Positions 24,643 to 37,504 are shown, counted from the stretch's first letter. The stretch is DNA of 64,000 nucleotides from Sapria himalayana (GCA_029783825.1 JAREIK010002450.1:459001-523000); one strand, 5' to 3'. Program-made: numbers and translations. Notes: generated from the letters alone by a model not told the origin.

Positions 24643-26752
24643 ATGACTAATATTGAGTGTAATGATATCGACATTGATATGGATTTAGATGTAGATAATA
24701 GTGAAAATCCTACGGAAAGGTATGAGACTGAAATTGTATTTTATCTCATTATTTCGACCCAAATGCAAATACCTAAAAAATAAAATTACAAGAATTTTGT
24801 AATTTGGATTCACTTTAACATATTAAAAAATAAAAATGTTAGGTGTATTGATGAAGAATCAATATAATATATATATTATAAAAATATATATATGTAGGAG
24901 TATAAGTGGCCCCAGTCATCTAACGGGGCATGCTATAATTGCACCAAAAGATATGGTGTATTTTATCAATTCAAATCCAATTGAGCAGTGATGTTTTTGA
25001 AATTGAATCTAGTTTAGCTTATTTGATTTTCTTTATATACCATAATATTTTAGGGATGGAATATATGAATAAATTGATTATAATTATGAATCTTTTGATT
25101 TAATTTTTGGAGGATCCTAGGATAGTCAATATAATACAGACTTAATTTCAGCCTAATTATTATAGGATTTCTAGATCTGCATGTATGAACGATATAATAA
25201 AATATTATAAGTTAAAAAAATAAATAATAATTAATTGAATTTGGGCAATATAGTAAAGTGATATCCGTGATGTCTGATATTTGGATTAGTCGCTATGATT
25301 CATCATTTGCATGTTTCATTGCGTACTATATAGATTTTACATGAAAATTTAATAAAAAGATTCGAAGATTTTTTGAGATTCTACATCTTTATGATGACCA
25401 TGTCATATATGAGTGCATGACGAAAATTTTTAAAATCTATTATATTCAAAATAAAATATTTAGTATTATGTTTAATAATGTATTTAATGAAATAATTATT
25501 AATATGTTTGTTAGGACTATTAGAGATGGACCTTTAGGTGTGATTTTTCATATTAGATGTATGTGTTATATTATTAATCTGATAGTACAAGTAAGGATGA
25601 AAGTTTTCACCGTATTAGAAAAAATAATAAATTTAATAAAAATATCTTAGGATTCCTAGCAGACAACATGAAGGTGATAGTCTATGTTTGTGGTACTAAA
25701 TAAAAAGAAATTCTAAATGAAAGTGACACACTGTTGGAATTGTTCTCACCTAATATTAAATTCATGTGTTTTATGTGATATTCAACTATGATAATAATAA
25801 GAGTGAAGAGTTTATTATTGATAGGTCAGATTAACATATAAAAATTTCATTTATGATACATTTGAAGATTCTCTATGACTCAATGAATATATGTTTGTCT
25901 TTATACTCTCATTACCTGTATTAGACTTATATACACATGTAACATTAATATCATATTTAACAAGTATAGAGATCATCTTGCATTTAGTGTCACGACTATT
26001 GAAATAGAAACCAAGTGTATGAAATACTAATATTTTATTAACTCTATATTGTTTGGCTATTTATATGGATCTTAAAGTTGAGGCGGAAAGAGTAGAAAAT
26101 ATTTTGACACATATCTATATGTATAAATTGGGTACACCAACCAAAAAAGTTCATTCACGAAAATTTAAATTTCTTATTTTCATATTATGACACTAGTTTA
26201 TAGATGTAGCAAGATTTTGAGGATGGACAAGAACAATATATTTGGAGATGATGTTACATGTGACTGATGATTTCTCTATTCAGTTAGTTAAGTGTAAATA
26301 ACATGGTGATCCGTCAAATAAGAGCGAGCTGTCTTGATATTTAAATATTGATTACCATTTTATCCTAAAATATGATGATAAATTGACCTTTGACATTTTA
26401 CTATGATGAAAATTATACGAATCTACCCATCTGATACTATTTAAGATGATATGTAATTTATTGACTCACAGTGTCTAGCTTTGCATCAAAGTATACTTTT
26501 GTTGTGAGAATCATTATTATTTTAGATTGGAGATTGAGATTATGATTAAATATTATAAAGGCACTTGTATGCTTGAATGACTAAGAGGATTTATGATTGG
26601 CCACTTAAGATAAAATACAAGAGATGATGACAGATGATGATTCATGAGATATGAAAATTATGAATTTTGAGGGCACTTGCGATATTTGTAGACGTATTCA
26701 TGATGTTGATCTTTTTCTCTATATGCAGTATTATATTGCAGACACTGATTGA
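24643..26752 (+). pseudogene. hAT transposase relic
   Basis: It begins MTNIECNDIDIDMDLDVDNS at 24643. A BED-like block follows (VIWIHFNILKNKN, about 24800). At 25417-25650 is an open stretch with IFSIMFNNVFNEIIINMFVR, then FHIRCMCYIINLIVQVRMKV, the most conserved transposase core. The SELS-x-YL dimerisation region is near 26325-26400. It ends at TGA 26750-26752. Numerous stops. Closely parallel to the relics at 46968 and 250-3960. Confidence 0.72.
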
Positions 26753-27324
26753 TCATTATTTATTGATAATTTTTGATTCATGTCATATATATAGTGTGTT
26801 ATAGTACAATGTTATTGCTTATTTATGTTTATCAATTTATTTTTCATATTGATGTATGCATTATTGTGTTTTGTGATTTTCTATTTATGATTGATGTAAG
26901 ATGTATGCAAAATGTATTGTATTAAATATTAGATTAGATTGCACTTTGTAATTTTTCTCAATTTAAATTTTAATATTTTTTTATTTGATTTATGCAATTA
27001 TCTTTCTAATTAAAATTAAATTACATTTATAAAAAGTTTAGTCTTATTCATAGGTAGTCTTAGATCTTAGGATTTATATTTAGGATAAAGACAAAAAAAG
27101 GCTAATTTGTGGCTTGACCTACCCAAACTAGCCCAAAACAGCCCAAACTAGCCTGAACCAGCATGTTCTGCTCTAGGCTTGGCATGGTTTGACACAACCC
27201 AATCTAGACTCGACATGGTCCTACACGACCTTGCTTCAGGCCTGGCACGGTATGATTCTCATGTCGTGACAGACATGACACCCTAACAAGTCGTGTGTTT
27301 GATATGACTTATTTGACGTCTCTA

Positions 27325-28620
27325 ATTATGACTGAAAGTATTTATTGAGCTGAATAATTTTTGACTCGTCTCTTAAAATTAGAATGTTCCCATTGTTAAA
27401 AGTATCTTGCCATTATAATTCCTCTTAAAAAATAAAGATAATATTCAACACATTTCTATAAATTAAATGAGATAACTGCATATAAAAACTTTGTAAACTA
27501 AGCTTGCAAGTGCTTCAAGTCATACAATGTATTTTTTATAATCTATAATTATATTTGACTATCTTGTTCGAAATATAATTGAATGTTATATATACTCTCT
27601 TTTTAATGTCATTATAAAAAATATCTTCTTCATATCTAGCCAATGTATTATAATTGAATGCTAATTACATTTGACAATTAGAGAGAATATATCTTCGTAA
27701 TTTACATCTAACATTTTTGAAAATTGTTTTGTAATAAGTCATGCCTTAAAATAATCCACTTTTTCATCTATATTTATTTTTATTGTAAATACTCATACGC
27801 AATCAATAATAAATCTTTCTGAAGGTCGTATAAATTCTCATAATTAGTATTTCACACTCTAGGGTCAACATACCGTTACGATTAATATAATATTTTCTTA
27901 ACTTGACTATTAATGGGTGATGAAGTTGGAAATACACTAGTAAAAAGTTACACATTAATATTTACAAGAAAAGTTTACTGTCAAAGGTAGAACATGTAAT
28001 CCACCATACTCAATCTCAGTATGGACTCTTCATTAGAGTCTCACAATTCTACAAACAAATATTTTTGGATGTGAAAACAAAATCAAAGCTGAGTTGTCTG
28101 AAAAGAAAATTCATATAGAGTAAACTAACTCGAAAATTGAATGAGTCACTTCTCAAATCTGGCTGATGTGTAGGATAAGAAGTTATAATAAAGTTTCTAA
28201 TTGATATGTTTCATACTCTAGGGCTATCATATCTTTAAGGTTAGTGTACAATTTTCTCTACTTGATTAGTAAAAGGTTCAACACATAAATATTTTGAAGA
28301 AAATCTTATTATTGATGAGTTGTCTGGAAAGAAAGTTCATAAAGAATAAATAAAATTGACAATCGAGAATAAGCATAATACAAAGAGGTAACAAAGTTCA
28401 AAGTTAAATATTATCATATCTGATAATTTTTAAATATTTATCATTAGATACAATAATATTTTAGAACAAAATAAAATTTATTGAATAGATTATGATTACT
28501 ATTAATATTAACATTAGTTCACATGTCATTAATTCAAGAGTTCAATTTGAGAGTTTGAGTGAAATAATTAATAATATCTAAAAATAGAGAAGGATCTACA
28601 ACTGTTTTAGAGAAGAGCCC
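27325..28620 (-). mobile_element. decayed minus-strand copia (RT region and beyond)
   Basis: Near 27620-27655 the minus strand reads HWLDMKKIFF, the decayed copia motif QLDVKTAFL. Sequence blocks are shared in order with 42700-43100 and 63380-63600 (for example the AATCAATAATAAATCTTTCT block at 27798). Two imperfect repeats of a TAATTGATATGTTTCATACT-like block lie at 27840-28330. No intact frame. Confidence 0.48.
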
Positions 28621-29229
28621 TATATTCTTTTTTCTAGTAAGTGTAATTATCACAGTGAGTGAATCGGTGAGAACTCATGGTAACACATTTTTTTAATAGT
28701 GTGTGTCTTGGAAAAGAAATATTCTTATTCTTAGTAATGGTACCATATCATAATTTCGAAAAAAAAAATCAAATTTACTAATTGAAATTAGGGTTTTCTC
28801 TTTTTGAAACCCTAAAAATACAAATGTCCCCCCAAACCAAAATCAGGGCTTTCAAAATTCTAATTTTTTTAGTTTACTATAATTCAACAATAATCTTAAT
28901 CCAAAAAAAAAATACTTCAACTAAAAAAACCCATCGAATGCATGTTCACAATTAATTATTCATGCACCTCCACTTTTGCTTGATTTATTGTGCATCACCT
29001 TTGTAAACTTTTCCTATGCATGCGATCACTGCTTCTATTTCTATTATGTGTGCCTCAACTATGAGATCTATCATTGTCCGCGCAACCACTATGTGTACTC
29101 CCACTTTATGCTTCATTGCTTGCAGGTTGTGTGCGTAGCCACTATGCTTACTCAACAATGTCATAGAAATAAATTATTACCAAGCATATTAAAAAATTAA
29201 GACAAATGTTTTAATCTTTTTATTATTTA
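28621..29229. other. unassigned; paired telo-box motif at 28788-28815
   Basis: TTAGGGTTTT and AAACCCTAA form an inverted pair around a 9-base loop. A 74-codon frame at 28976-29200 has no recognisable domain. Nothing else seen. Confidence 0.45.
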
Positions 29230-29323
29230 TTATTTTTTTAATGGGAGCACATGATATTTAGGATGTCCCAATCATTTTTGGCGTTTATATAAGGGTAATT
29301 GATATATGTATTTTTTTGAGTAG

Positions 29324-29359
<36 letters not shown>

Positions 29360-29786
29360 TAATTATTATATTGTTTCAACATTATATCAGATTTGAGTTG
29401 GAATAAAAAAATAAAATATTTTTCTTTTTCAAGCAGTAGAGATGCATGGTGGTGATACCATCTAGTGCATAGTAGTGATGACAACTAGTGCATGGTGGAG
29501 ACATATGGAATGTGTGGTAATGGTGAGCAGCACGCACAAGCATTTTTTATTAACAAACCCTTGGTGGTCAATGGTGGCACACGATAGTGTTCGGAGCATG
29601 ATTTTTAAAAAAACTATTTAAAAAAGAATTAGGCCTAGTTTTTTTTAATTTAGGAGGAATCATAATTTTTTTGTACAATATGTAAAGAAATTATCGCATC
29701 AGAGTTAGTTGGAAGAGAATCATAGTTTAATATATTAATCACAGGAGGATGTGATATATCATATATAGTTATTAGATATTATAACC
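29230..29786 (+). mobile_element. older plus-strand copia, left part (LTR end and leader)
   Basis: AGGATGTCCCAATCATTTTT...TTTATATAAGGG at 29260-29300 matches the LTR-like stretches at 17450 and 37330. The (TA)n run is at 29330-29357. The leader with GCATGGTGG-type repeats (29440-29580) matches 16230-16290. The element is interrupted at 29787 and resumes at 34752. Confidence 0.58.
29329..29358. repeat. (TA)n microsatellite
   Basis: About 15 TA units just after the LTR-like TATA region. Confidence 0.92.
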
Positions 29787-29966
29787 TGTGAAAAAATATA
29801 AGAGAATAAATTGGTGAAAATGAATTGATAATTTTATAACCTATAGAGACACCTATATATACACACACAAAAGAATAGAATAAACCAGAGGATATTCTAA
29901 GAATATCCCAAGGAATAAACTAGAGGATATTATAAGAATATCTCATGATTCTTAACAATCCTACTA
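29787..29966 (-). repeat. copia 3' LTR (180 bp)
   Basis: It aligns end to end with the right LTR and includes two GATATTMTAAGAATATC-like inverted motifs. On the minus strand the terminal TG has decayed to TA. Confidence 0.9.
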
Positions 29967-30035
29967 TACCACTCTTCCTCAAGTTGGAGCATATATATCT
30001 CTTATGCCTAACTTGTTACACAAAAAATAATCCGA

Positions 30036-33000
30036 TCACCATTCATGGCTTTGGTGAGGATGTTCCCTAATTGGTCTCCAATCTTCACATATCATGTGGA
30101 GATAAGCCAAGCTGTATCTTCTCATGAACAATGTGACAGTCGATTTCAATGTGTTTGGTCCGCTCATGGAACACTGGATTGGAGGCAATGTGAATTGCTG
30201 CCTGGTTATCATACCAAAGTTTGGCTGATAAAAGGATGTGTGATACCTGTTTCTCTCAAAAGCTGGTGAATCCACATTATCTCGCATGTGGCCTATGCCA
30301 TGGCCTGATATTTTGATTCTGCACTAGACCGAGATATCACACTTTGCTTCTTGCTTTTCCGGGATACCAGTTTGCCTCTCACAAAGACACAATAGCCTGA
30401 AGTAGAATGCCTATCATCCTTGGAGCCTGCCCAATCTGCATCTGTAAAACACTCAATCTTCTCATGCCCATGATTACCATAGAGAGTACTTTGTCTTGGA
30501 CTGGCTTTGAGGTAATCCAGAATGTGTTCCACAGCTGCCCAATGATCAACAGTTAGGGAAGACATGAACAGACTCACAATACTAACAGCATATGCAATAT
30601 CAGGGCGTGTGATTGTAAGATAATTTAATTTTCCAACTAACTTCCGATATCTCTCAGAATCACTGTACGGTTTTTCTTCTTTGACTAGTTGCATGTTCGG
30701 AGTCATAGGTGAATTACACGGTTTAACGCCTAACTTTCCTGTATCGGATAATAGGTCTATCACATACTTACGTTGATATATAAAAATTCCTTTGCTATTT
30801 CTCATAACCTCTATACCCAAAAAATACTTTAACATACCTAAGTCCTTTGTACTGAATTGCTGTTGAAGAAAGGACTTTAGTAACAAAATACCGGTGGTGT
30901 CACTGCCAGTTATAATGATATCATCAACATAAATAACCAACAAAATGATCCTGGTGGCTGAATTCTGGTAAAATACTGAATGGTCAGACTTGCACTTGTG
31001 CATCCCAAACCTCTCGATTGTCTGACTGAATATTCCAAACCATGCACGTGGACTTTGTTTGAGTCCATATAAGGCTTTGCGAAGGTGGCGAACTCGGTTG
31101 TCTGTCTCCCCCTGAGCAACAAATCCTGGAGGTTGCTTCATATAGACTTTCTCCTGAAGATTACCATGGAGAAAGACATTTTTGACATCTAACTGATGGA
31201 GATCCCAACTGTAGCGGGCAGCCAAAGAGATAAAGAGTCGGACTGAAGTCAATTTGGCCAGGGGAGAGAAGGTATCGACATACTCAATACCATAGGTCTG
31301 AGCATAACCTTTGGCCACAAGTTGAGCTTTGAGGCGAGCAAGACTGCTATCATGATTAACTTTCACTGCAAACACCCAGCGACAGCCAATAGCATGTTTT
31401 CCTGCTGGCAACTTCACTAAATCCCAAATACCATTAGTATCCAATGCTGCCATCTCCTTTCGTATAATATGATGCCAGCCATGATGAGACAAGGCTTCAA
31501 GAATATAGGCAGGTAAAGAGGTAGAATCCAAAGAAGTAATGAAATCACGAGATTAAGGAAAAATATTATGATAAGACAGACAAGAGGAAATAGAATGAAC
31601 ACACTTACTTGAACCTCTGCGAAGAGTAATAGGAAGGTCATTACCGAAGGGATGAGCCGATGATGAGGGACCTGATGATGGAGGATCAGAGACTGGTGGA
31701 GGCGGCCGATGGGAGTATACTTGTGTGATTGAGGACGATCCAGCGGAGCAGGATTAGAACCGGTCACAGGAGAGACAAGGTAGACCAGAATATCATCATC
31801 CTCCTCCTCACTAGAAGGACCAGGAGAGGTAGAGAAGGGGGTATCTTCATGAAAGGTGACATCATAAGATACTAGATAGTGCTTAAGATCAGGACAGTAA
31901 CACCGATATCCTTTCTGAACTCTTGAATAACCAAAGAAGATGCACTTGAGGGCTTTAGGATCAAGCTTGGAGAGGTGTTGGCGAACATCTCTGACAAAAT
32001 ATGTAGACCCAAAAATTCATGGGGGGGATGAGAAATAAAGGGGTAGTAGGGTGTAAGATATGAAAGGGAGTATCCCAGTTAAGCACAGAAGAGGGCATGC
32101 GGTTAATCAAAAAATAAGCAGTGGAAACTGTGTCGGCCCAGAAATGCTTAGGCACATGTATTTGGAAAAGCAGAGCCCGAGTAGTTTCCAAAAGATGATG
32201 ATTCTTCCTCTCCGCCACACCATTCTGAGAGGGAGAATTAACACACGAGGTTTGATGAAGGATGCCTCGCTCACACATGAATATTTGAAAAAGCTCAGAC
32301 AAATACTTTTTAGCATTATCACTACGTAATATTTGAACAGAAATATGAAAATGAGTTTGAATTTCAGCATAGAAGGCACATAATGAGAAAATACTTTTGA
32401 CCGAGATTTCATTAAATATAACCATGTAACTTTTGAAAAATCATTCACAAAAACAACAAAATAACGAAACCCAGTGGGTGACAGGACGGGACACGGGCCC
32501 CAAACATCGGAGTGGACTAATTTAAAAGGAGCATTAGCTCGTTTATTAACTCGAGGACTTGAACTGAGGTGATGATGTTTCGCCAGTTGACAGGACTCAC
32601 AAGGTAAGGTAGACAATGACAAGAACTATGGATATAATCTTTTTAATAAAATAAGAGAAAGATGACCTAAGCAGTAATGCAACTCAAAAGGACTCGATGC
32701 TGCAAGACAAGTGGCTGCGTTGAATGAAGACTGATCAAATATATAGAGACTGCTAGACTCACGTCCCCTACCAATAGTTCGCTTCGTCACCAGGTCCTGG
32801 AAAAGATAATAGCCAGGAAAGAATGAGACTGAGCAATTAAGATCATGAGCAAGTTTGCTGACAGAGAGTAATTTAAACGACAGATTAGACACATGCAAAA
32901 CCGATGATAAAGGAAGACATGAGGTAGACAAGACAGTGCCTGACCCAAAGTCACGTGATTTGGACCCATCCGCCAAGGTGATGATGGACTTGGACGAGGT

Positions 33001-33129
33001 GGGTTGCACGGAAGAAAGTAAACTAGGGTTACCTGTCATGTGGTTAGAGGCACCTGAGTCAATGACCCTTTGATTGGCGCAGGATACAACACAAGCGACT
33101 GAGTTACCTGTCTGGGCAAGGTTGGACAT
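30036..33129 (-). pseudogene. copia pol relic: protease, integrase, RT, RNase H
   Basis: Minus strand, in order. Protease: VIDSGASNHMTG (32626-33129 frame). Integrase zinc region: LHYCLGHLS and LPCESCQLAKHH. Integrase core: HSDVWGP, RSDNAKKYL and SPSQNGVAERKN, giving D, D and E. RT/RNase H: the 412-codon frame 30293-31531, with IGCRWVFAVKVNHDSS, LDVKNVFLHGNL, the catalytic YVDDIIITGSD, LKYFLGIEV and SRSSAESKYQAMA. The RNase H tail continues in other frames to about 30036 ([22 protein letters not shown]). Breaks: a frameshift within integrase near 32100-32420, a shift between 31417 and 31531, and a stop just after AMA at about 30290. It is the best preserved transposon gene in the window but cannot be translated as one polyprotein. 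Confidence 0.92.
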
Positions 33130-33259
33130 GGCAGCCGGAGAGGACTGTGTGGACTTCAGAAAAGCCTGGTACTTCTAGAACTGAGCAAGATCGTCGACAG
33201 AGAACTGTGTAACTGAAGTAGTTGGAGTAGCAGTGTTGGTTGCGGAAGCAAGAGTGACA

Positions 33260-34083
33260 GAAGAATCTCACTGATTTTTGTTTTTTAATTTCCAATATTC
33301 CTGAATTACATGACCCAGCTTCTTATAGTAATGACAAATAATTCTGGAGGAGCCCCCCTTCGATGCACCTGGAGGTTGGGCATACTGTTGTTTTGACGTA
33401 GGTCCACCTTGACCAAGAATCGCAGGAGTGAGTGAGGCTGATGACTAAAGTCCTGCAGAATGAGAGATACACTCCCGTTCAACTCTGCTATATACATCTT
33501 CTAATGAAGTGTTGGTGGGACTAGCAAGAATCTGTGCTCGAGCACAGTCATAAGCAGGTGGTAGCATAACCAAGAATCCAATAACAACCATCTGTTCATG
33601 TTGTTGCTGTTGGATTGCAATATCAGTACTAAAAGGCAGCACCATATTCAATTGTGCATAGGTCTTTTTATAGTCTATGTATGATTGCAAAAGGGATATG
33701 TCCTGCATCTCAGCCCGATAGAATGCTTTACAAACATCAAACACTCGGGTGATATTTTTCTTACTAGAGTATAGGAATACAAGATGATCCATCAACTGTT
33801 TGATCGTCGTACAGTGAATAACGGTTTCGATCTCGTCACTTTCAATTGAATATCTAACCTGAATGAAAAGACGAGCATCATCCCTTAACCAGATGTGGCT
33901 GGAATCATCTGTGGGTGGGTCAGAGGTAAGATGGTGCTCCATCTCCATACTTTGGAAATAGATTCAAACTGTATTACTCCAGTCGATGTAGTTTCGACCA
34001 TTTAGTTTATGTTCCGTAATCTATGGAAGAACAGGAATCTCAGCCAGAGTGGCGAGAGACATCTTGGAAGCAGATTCAGTCAT
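33260..34083 (-). pseudogene. copia gag relic
   Basis: The start ATG is at 34083 (MTESASKMSLATLAEIPVLP), followed by two in-frame stops before IYFQSMEMEHHLTSD. The main open part, 33445-33948, is a UBN2/gag-type domain (IWLRDDARLFIQVRYSIESD...YSSKKNITRVFDVCKAFYRA). Near 33300-33345 is the zinc knuckle, reading CHYYKKLGHVIQEYW. The family pattern is C-x2-C-x4-H-x4-C, and its second and fourth ligands are Tyr here. Gag is therefore both interrupted and without a metal-binding knuckle. Confidence 0.85.
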
Positions 34084-34568
34084 GATTAAGTGTCTGAAAA
34101 TAGGTTAGAGGCAAGATTGATGAAAGCAAGCAATTATCGAATGAATACTCGACAAAGAACACCTTGTCCGAAATTGATGAATGGCTAGAAATCCAAGTTT
34201 TAGTGCTTGGATCAAGGTAAAGGGGTATATATGAGATATATGATATAATAAACTACGCAAAACACCTCAAAAATTCAAAATCATCAAAACATCGATGGTT
34301 GAGACAAAGGGGTCGAATTGAAGAAATACCAAAATACCAAGCTAGGGTTGTTGGATTGAAGATGGATGGTAGATCTGGATTCTTGGGACAGAGATGATTC
34401 AGGTGGTGGTCAGCCGGAGGTGCTGCAACCGTCGACACGCCGTCACGTGCCGGAAAGGTGACCGGCTCATGCAGATCTGGCAGCCGCTTCATGCGGCACA
34501 CTGTAAAAAAAAATCCCTCAAAAAAAAGCTATATTTCGAGCTATTCTAACCCTAATGCTTTGATATCA

Positions 34569-34746
34569 TGTGAAAAAATATAAGAGAATGAATTGGTGAA
34601 AATGAATTGATAATTGTACAACCTATAGAGACACCTATATATATACACAAAAGAATGGAATAAATCAGAGGATATTCTAAGAATATCTTAATGATTAAAC
34701 CAGAAGATATTATAAGAATATCTCATGATTCTTAACAATTCTACCA
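34569..34746 (-). repeat. copia 5' LTR (178 bp)
   Basis: It begins TGTGAAAAAATATAAG and ends ATTCTACCA on the + strand. It is followed by the presumed target duplication TAACA. The primer-binding-site complement GCTTTGATATCA lies just left of it (34557-34568). Confidence 0.9.
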
Positions 34747-36409
34747 TAACATAACCAAAGAGGAAGCTGAGTCTTATACATAGTATTGAAAAAGATATAT
34801 TGATTATTAGAGCTATCTAAGAGTTCTAATGAAGTTTATTTATCATGTTACTTAAACTTACTAAAGAGAAATTTAAATAACTATTGTTTAAGATAACATG
34901 ATATTTTTTTTTAGGTATCACCAATTGTTTTACTTGTCTACTTATTGTATAAATTTGAAATATTGATATATTCTAAGACTCATGATCGATAATTATTTCC
35001 TATTCTCTATATTTTTTATATGCAATGACAATATTATTTTATCAATATTAAATATTTGAAAATCATTAGATATTATAATATTCAATTTGAGTTTATATTA
35101 CTTTTTCGTGTATTGTTTTTTTTTGATTGCTTTGTTAGTTTATTCAATGAGTTGTTTTTTTTAACTAACTTAACTTTGACTTTGTTTTTATGTTTACTGA
35201 CATTTATGTGCATAATTGGTAGACATATTTTATTCTAAATGTTTGAATGTGTTAAATAATTATTTTGTTAATTTTTAGCTCGATCATCATCACTAGCCAA
35301 GTTGATAATATTTTATTTTAGTCTTAAGGATTCTATCTTAAAGTATGAGATATCAGTTAAAAATATTTTCTATAATTTGTTATCCTACACTTAGATATAT
35401 GAGAATCTAGTATAGAGGCAACTATGTACTTATTTTGTCTCTATTTTGACATAATATTTGATTTAGATAATTTGGACACATTTACTTGTGAAACATATTC
35501 TAGAATATTTTTGGAGAGATTTAGTTTTATTTTTAATTTATCTTATTAATTGGTTATTATTTTTTGTTGTTTCTTAGTATATAGTCTTTTACATACAATA
35601 TCTTAGAGAGAGACTATTTAATTTGTCTTAAAGAATTTGTTGATGTACTTATTTTGTCTTTGATCAATTTTTAGGACTAGAAAAATTAACATTTAGGTTT
35701 ATGAGATGTTTCTCCTTGAATGTTTGAGTACTCAAAGAGGATATAATAGTTTTTCACTTGAGTCTGGTAGGTCTTTAAAGAATGTGAATACTATTTTTTT
35801 TGACTATAACTTTTTTTTAACTATCTCTAGTCTTGCTTGAATTATTAGTTAGTAAATGGAGTCGCCCATTAGATACATTTGAGCATTTTGCTACTTACTA
35901 TGATGTTACTTATCTTGTAGGTGACATCTATCAATAGATTTAAATTATGTTGATTGTGAAAAGAGTGAGGTTTTCAAGGTAGTGAGATCTGATTCAGGCT
36001 CAAATGATATAATTGTTCACGAGTCTTCATTAGTACAGAGTCATATTGAGTTGATAATTAAGAGATTTGATCATCTATGATTTAGAGCTTATACCAAGAA
36101 AGAACAACATATCAAATCTGCTCAGACTAAATAATAGCTTACTAAGAAGCTAGATGATCTTGTTGTAAGTTTCTATGATCTTGTATCTCTTTCGAGTAGA
36201 GACAAAAATAGTAGCATCTAATACTCAAATTTGTAAGTTTTGTAATACTCTTGTATTGTTTTTTTATTTTCTTTTATTTGTTCTCTTAATATTGCTAGGA
36301 TATTTAAGTCTGCTTCTAAGGTATTATTTTATTCTGGAAAGCATTAGGCAATTTTTTTGAAGAGAGCATGTCCTTCCTAGATGAGAGCTTTTTTTTTTGG
36401 TAGAGAGCA

Positions 36410-36740
36410 TGTCTTCTATTCTAATGGAAATTGAGAATTAGTATTAAAATTTTTGAAAAGACTCGTTATTAGTTGTATGTATTTATTCACAAAGAAGATA
36501 TGTTCACCCAAATATTTGGTGTTAACTATTTGGATACTTATTTTTTATTAGCCATGATAGTCTCAATTCCATACAACTAATTTTTTTGATTAATCACTTA
36601 GTTTTTAAGTAGTACGGTCAGATTTAATTTTTTGATTGTTAAAGATATTGTATAGTCTGAATTAGTCATTAAAAGTTTGATTTGCTAGATCTTTATATGT
36701 AGTTATCTCATTTGTGTTATATAATTGTTTTACTAAATTT
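36410..36740 (+). pseudogene. copia reverse transcriptase relic
   Basis: The + strand frame includes HKEDMFTQIFGVNYLDTYFL, matching copia RT (AKGFTQTYGxDYxETFSPVA). It is preceded by the remnant of LxSNGTWELV. Nothing recognisable follows to 36740. Confidence 0.62.
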
Positions 36741-36844
36741 TTTTTTTTTTTGAAGTTTTGATGGTTAAATCATGAGTTTGAGATTTTAATTATGTAGATG
36801 ACATTCTAATTATTTGAGATAATGAGTTGATCACCCAATTTACA

Positions 36845-36965
36845 TGGGGTGCAACGATTCATGACCAAGTACGATTCTAGACCATGTCATGCCAGGCAAT
36901 ACATAACTGAACTAGGTCATGTTGTTGGTCGTGCCTTGGCTGCCCCACCTGGTCGGCACCTTTAC
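36845..36965. mobile_element. GC-rich patch, possible decayed hAT end
   Basis: A 120-bp GC-richer island with CATGCCAGGCAATAC and GGTCGTGCCTTGGC, ending GGTCGGCACCTTTA, which resembles the hAT right end GTTTGACACCTCTA. No partner end was found. Confidence 0.35.
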
Positions 36966-37504
36966 TTGCGAAATACTTTGGATATATCATCTTTTTGAAG
37001 AGATCAAATATGTATTGTCTTATTTCACTATTCTATACTATGACAATCATACGGTGAAACATATAATCTCTAATTTGATATTTAATGAATGAACAAAGTA
37101 CTTAGATATACATTATTTTTTCTAAGAGAGAATATTTAAGATATGACTATTATTATAAATATACATTCAGATAATGGATCAATTAACGAAAATCTTCATG
37201 TAGGCCTTAAAGCGATCTCACCATATCTTTTTTTTAGCTTGGTGCCATTGACTTGTACGCACTAGCTTGATAGGATTGCTATAGTTTTTTTATTTATTTT
37301 TTTTATTGTTTTTTTTTTTGTATTTTTGATAAGAATATCCAATGTTTAAGCTGTCTTGATAATTTTTGATTATTATATAATAATATTTGATGTATTATTT
37401 TTTTAGAGTGTTATTGTATTTATTTTCTTATTATTATATTATTTCAGAAAAGATTTTTCTAACAAATACAAATTGATGATTGAATGTATGCATTTCTAGG
37501 GTTT

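Larger units (their letters stand above)
24328..27324 (+). mobile_element. decayed autonomous-type hAT element
   Basis: The left end is TAGAGGTGGTGAGTGGGCCG and the right end ATTTGACGTCTCTA. GC-rich subterminal blocks (24330-24560 and 27100-27320) carry the family's Cys/Gly-codon-free CCCGG/GGCACG-like motifs, partly decayed. A transposase relic fills the middle. The flanks (TGACTTAC, ATTATGAC) give no clean target duplication. The insertion interrupts a copia RT. Confidence 0.7.
29787..34746 (-). mobile_element. 4.96-kb Ty1-copia LTR retrotransposon with both LTRs
   Basis: The LTRs at 29787-29966 and 34569-34746 both run TGTGAAAAAATATAAGAG to CTACTA/CTACCA. Flanking repeats are TAACC (29782-29786) and TAACA (34747-34751), one mismatch. 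Inside the right LTR the minus strand reads TGATATCAAAGC, a decayed tRNA-Met primer site (family TGGTATCAGAGC). A purine tract GAGGAAGAGTGG precedes the left LTR. The order gag, protease, integrase, RT, RNase H on the minus strand is that of Ty1-copia. The LTRs differ at about 13 of 180 positions by my count, so the insertion is not recent. It is nested in an older copia. Confidence 0.93.
34752..37460 (+). mobile_element. older plus-strand copia, right part (resumes after nested element)
   Basis: 34780-34900 carries the same internal block as 16470-16640 (ATTAGAGCTATCTAAGAGTTCT...). A linker with FLLECLSTQRGYNSFSL is near 35712-35762. RT start YSNG...EL near 36420 and FTQIFGVNYLDTYFLLAM at 36510-36565 follow. 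An LTR-like stretch (GATAAGAATATCCAATGTTT..., then TTATTATATAATAA) lies at 37325-37400. With 29230-29786 it makes one old element split by the nested copia. All frames broken. Confidence 0.6.

Noticed and set aside
24328..27324. Target duplication TATGACT for this hAT
   Set aside because: A TATGACT string occurs near both ends, but at different distances from the termini, so it was not accepted.
28976..29200. Cys/Tyr-rich 74-codon frame
   Set aside because: No domain, no homologue recognised, and no promoter or splice context.
30045..30269. Plus-strand frame of 74 codons
   Set aside because: It is antisense to the copia RNase H region.
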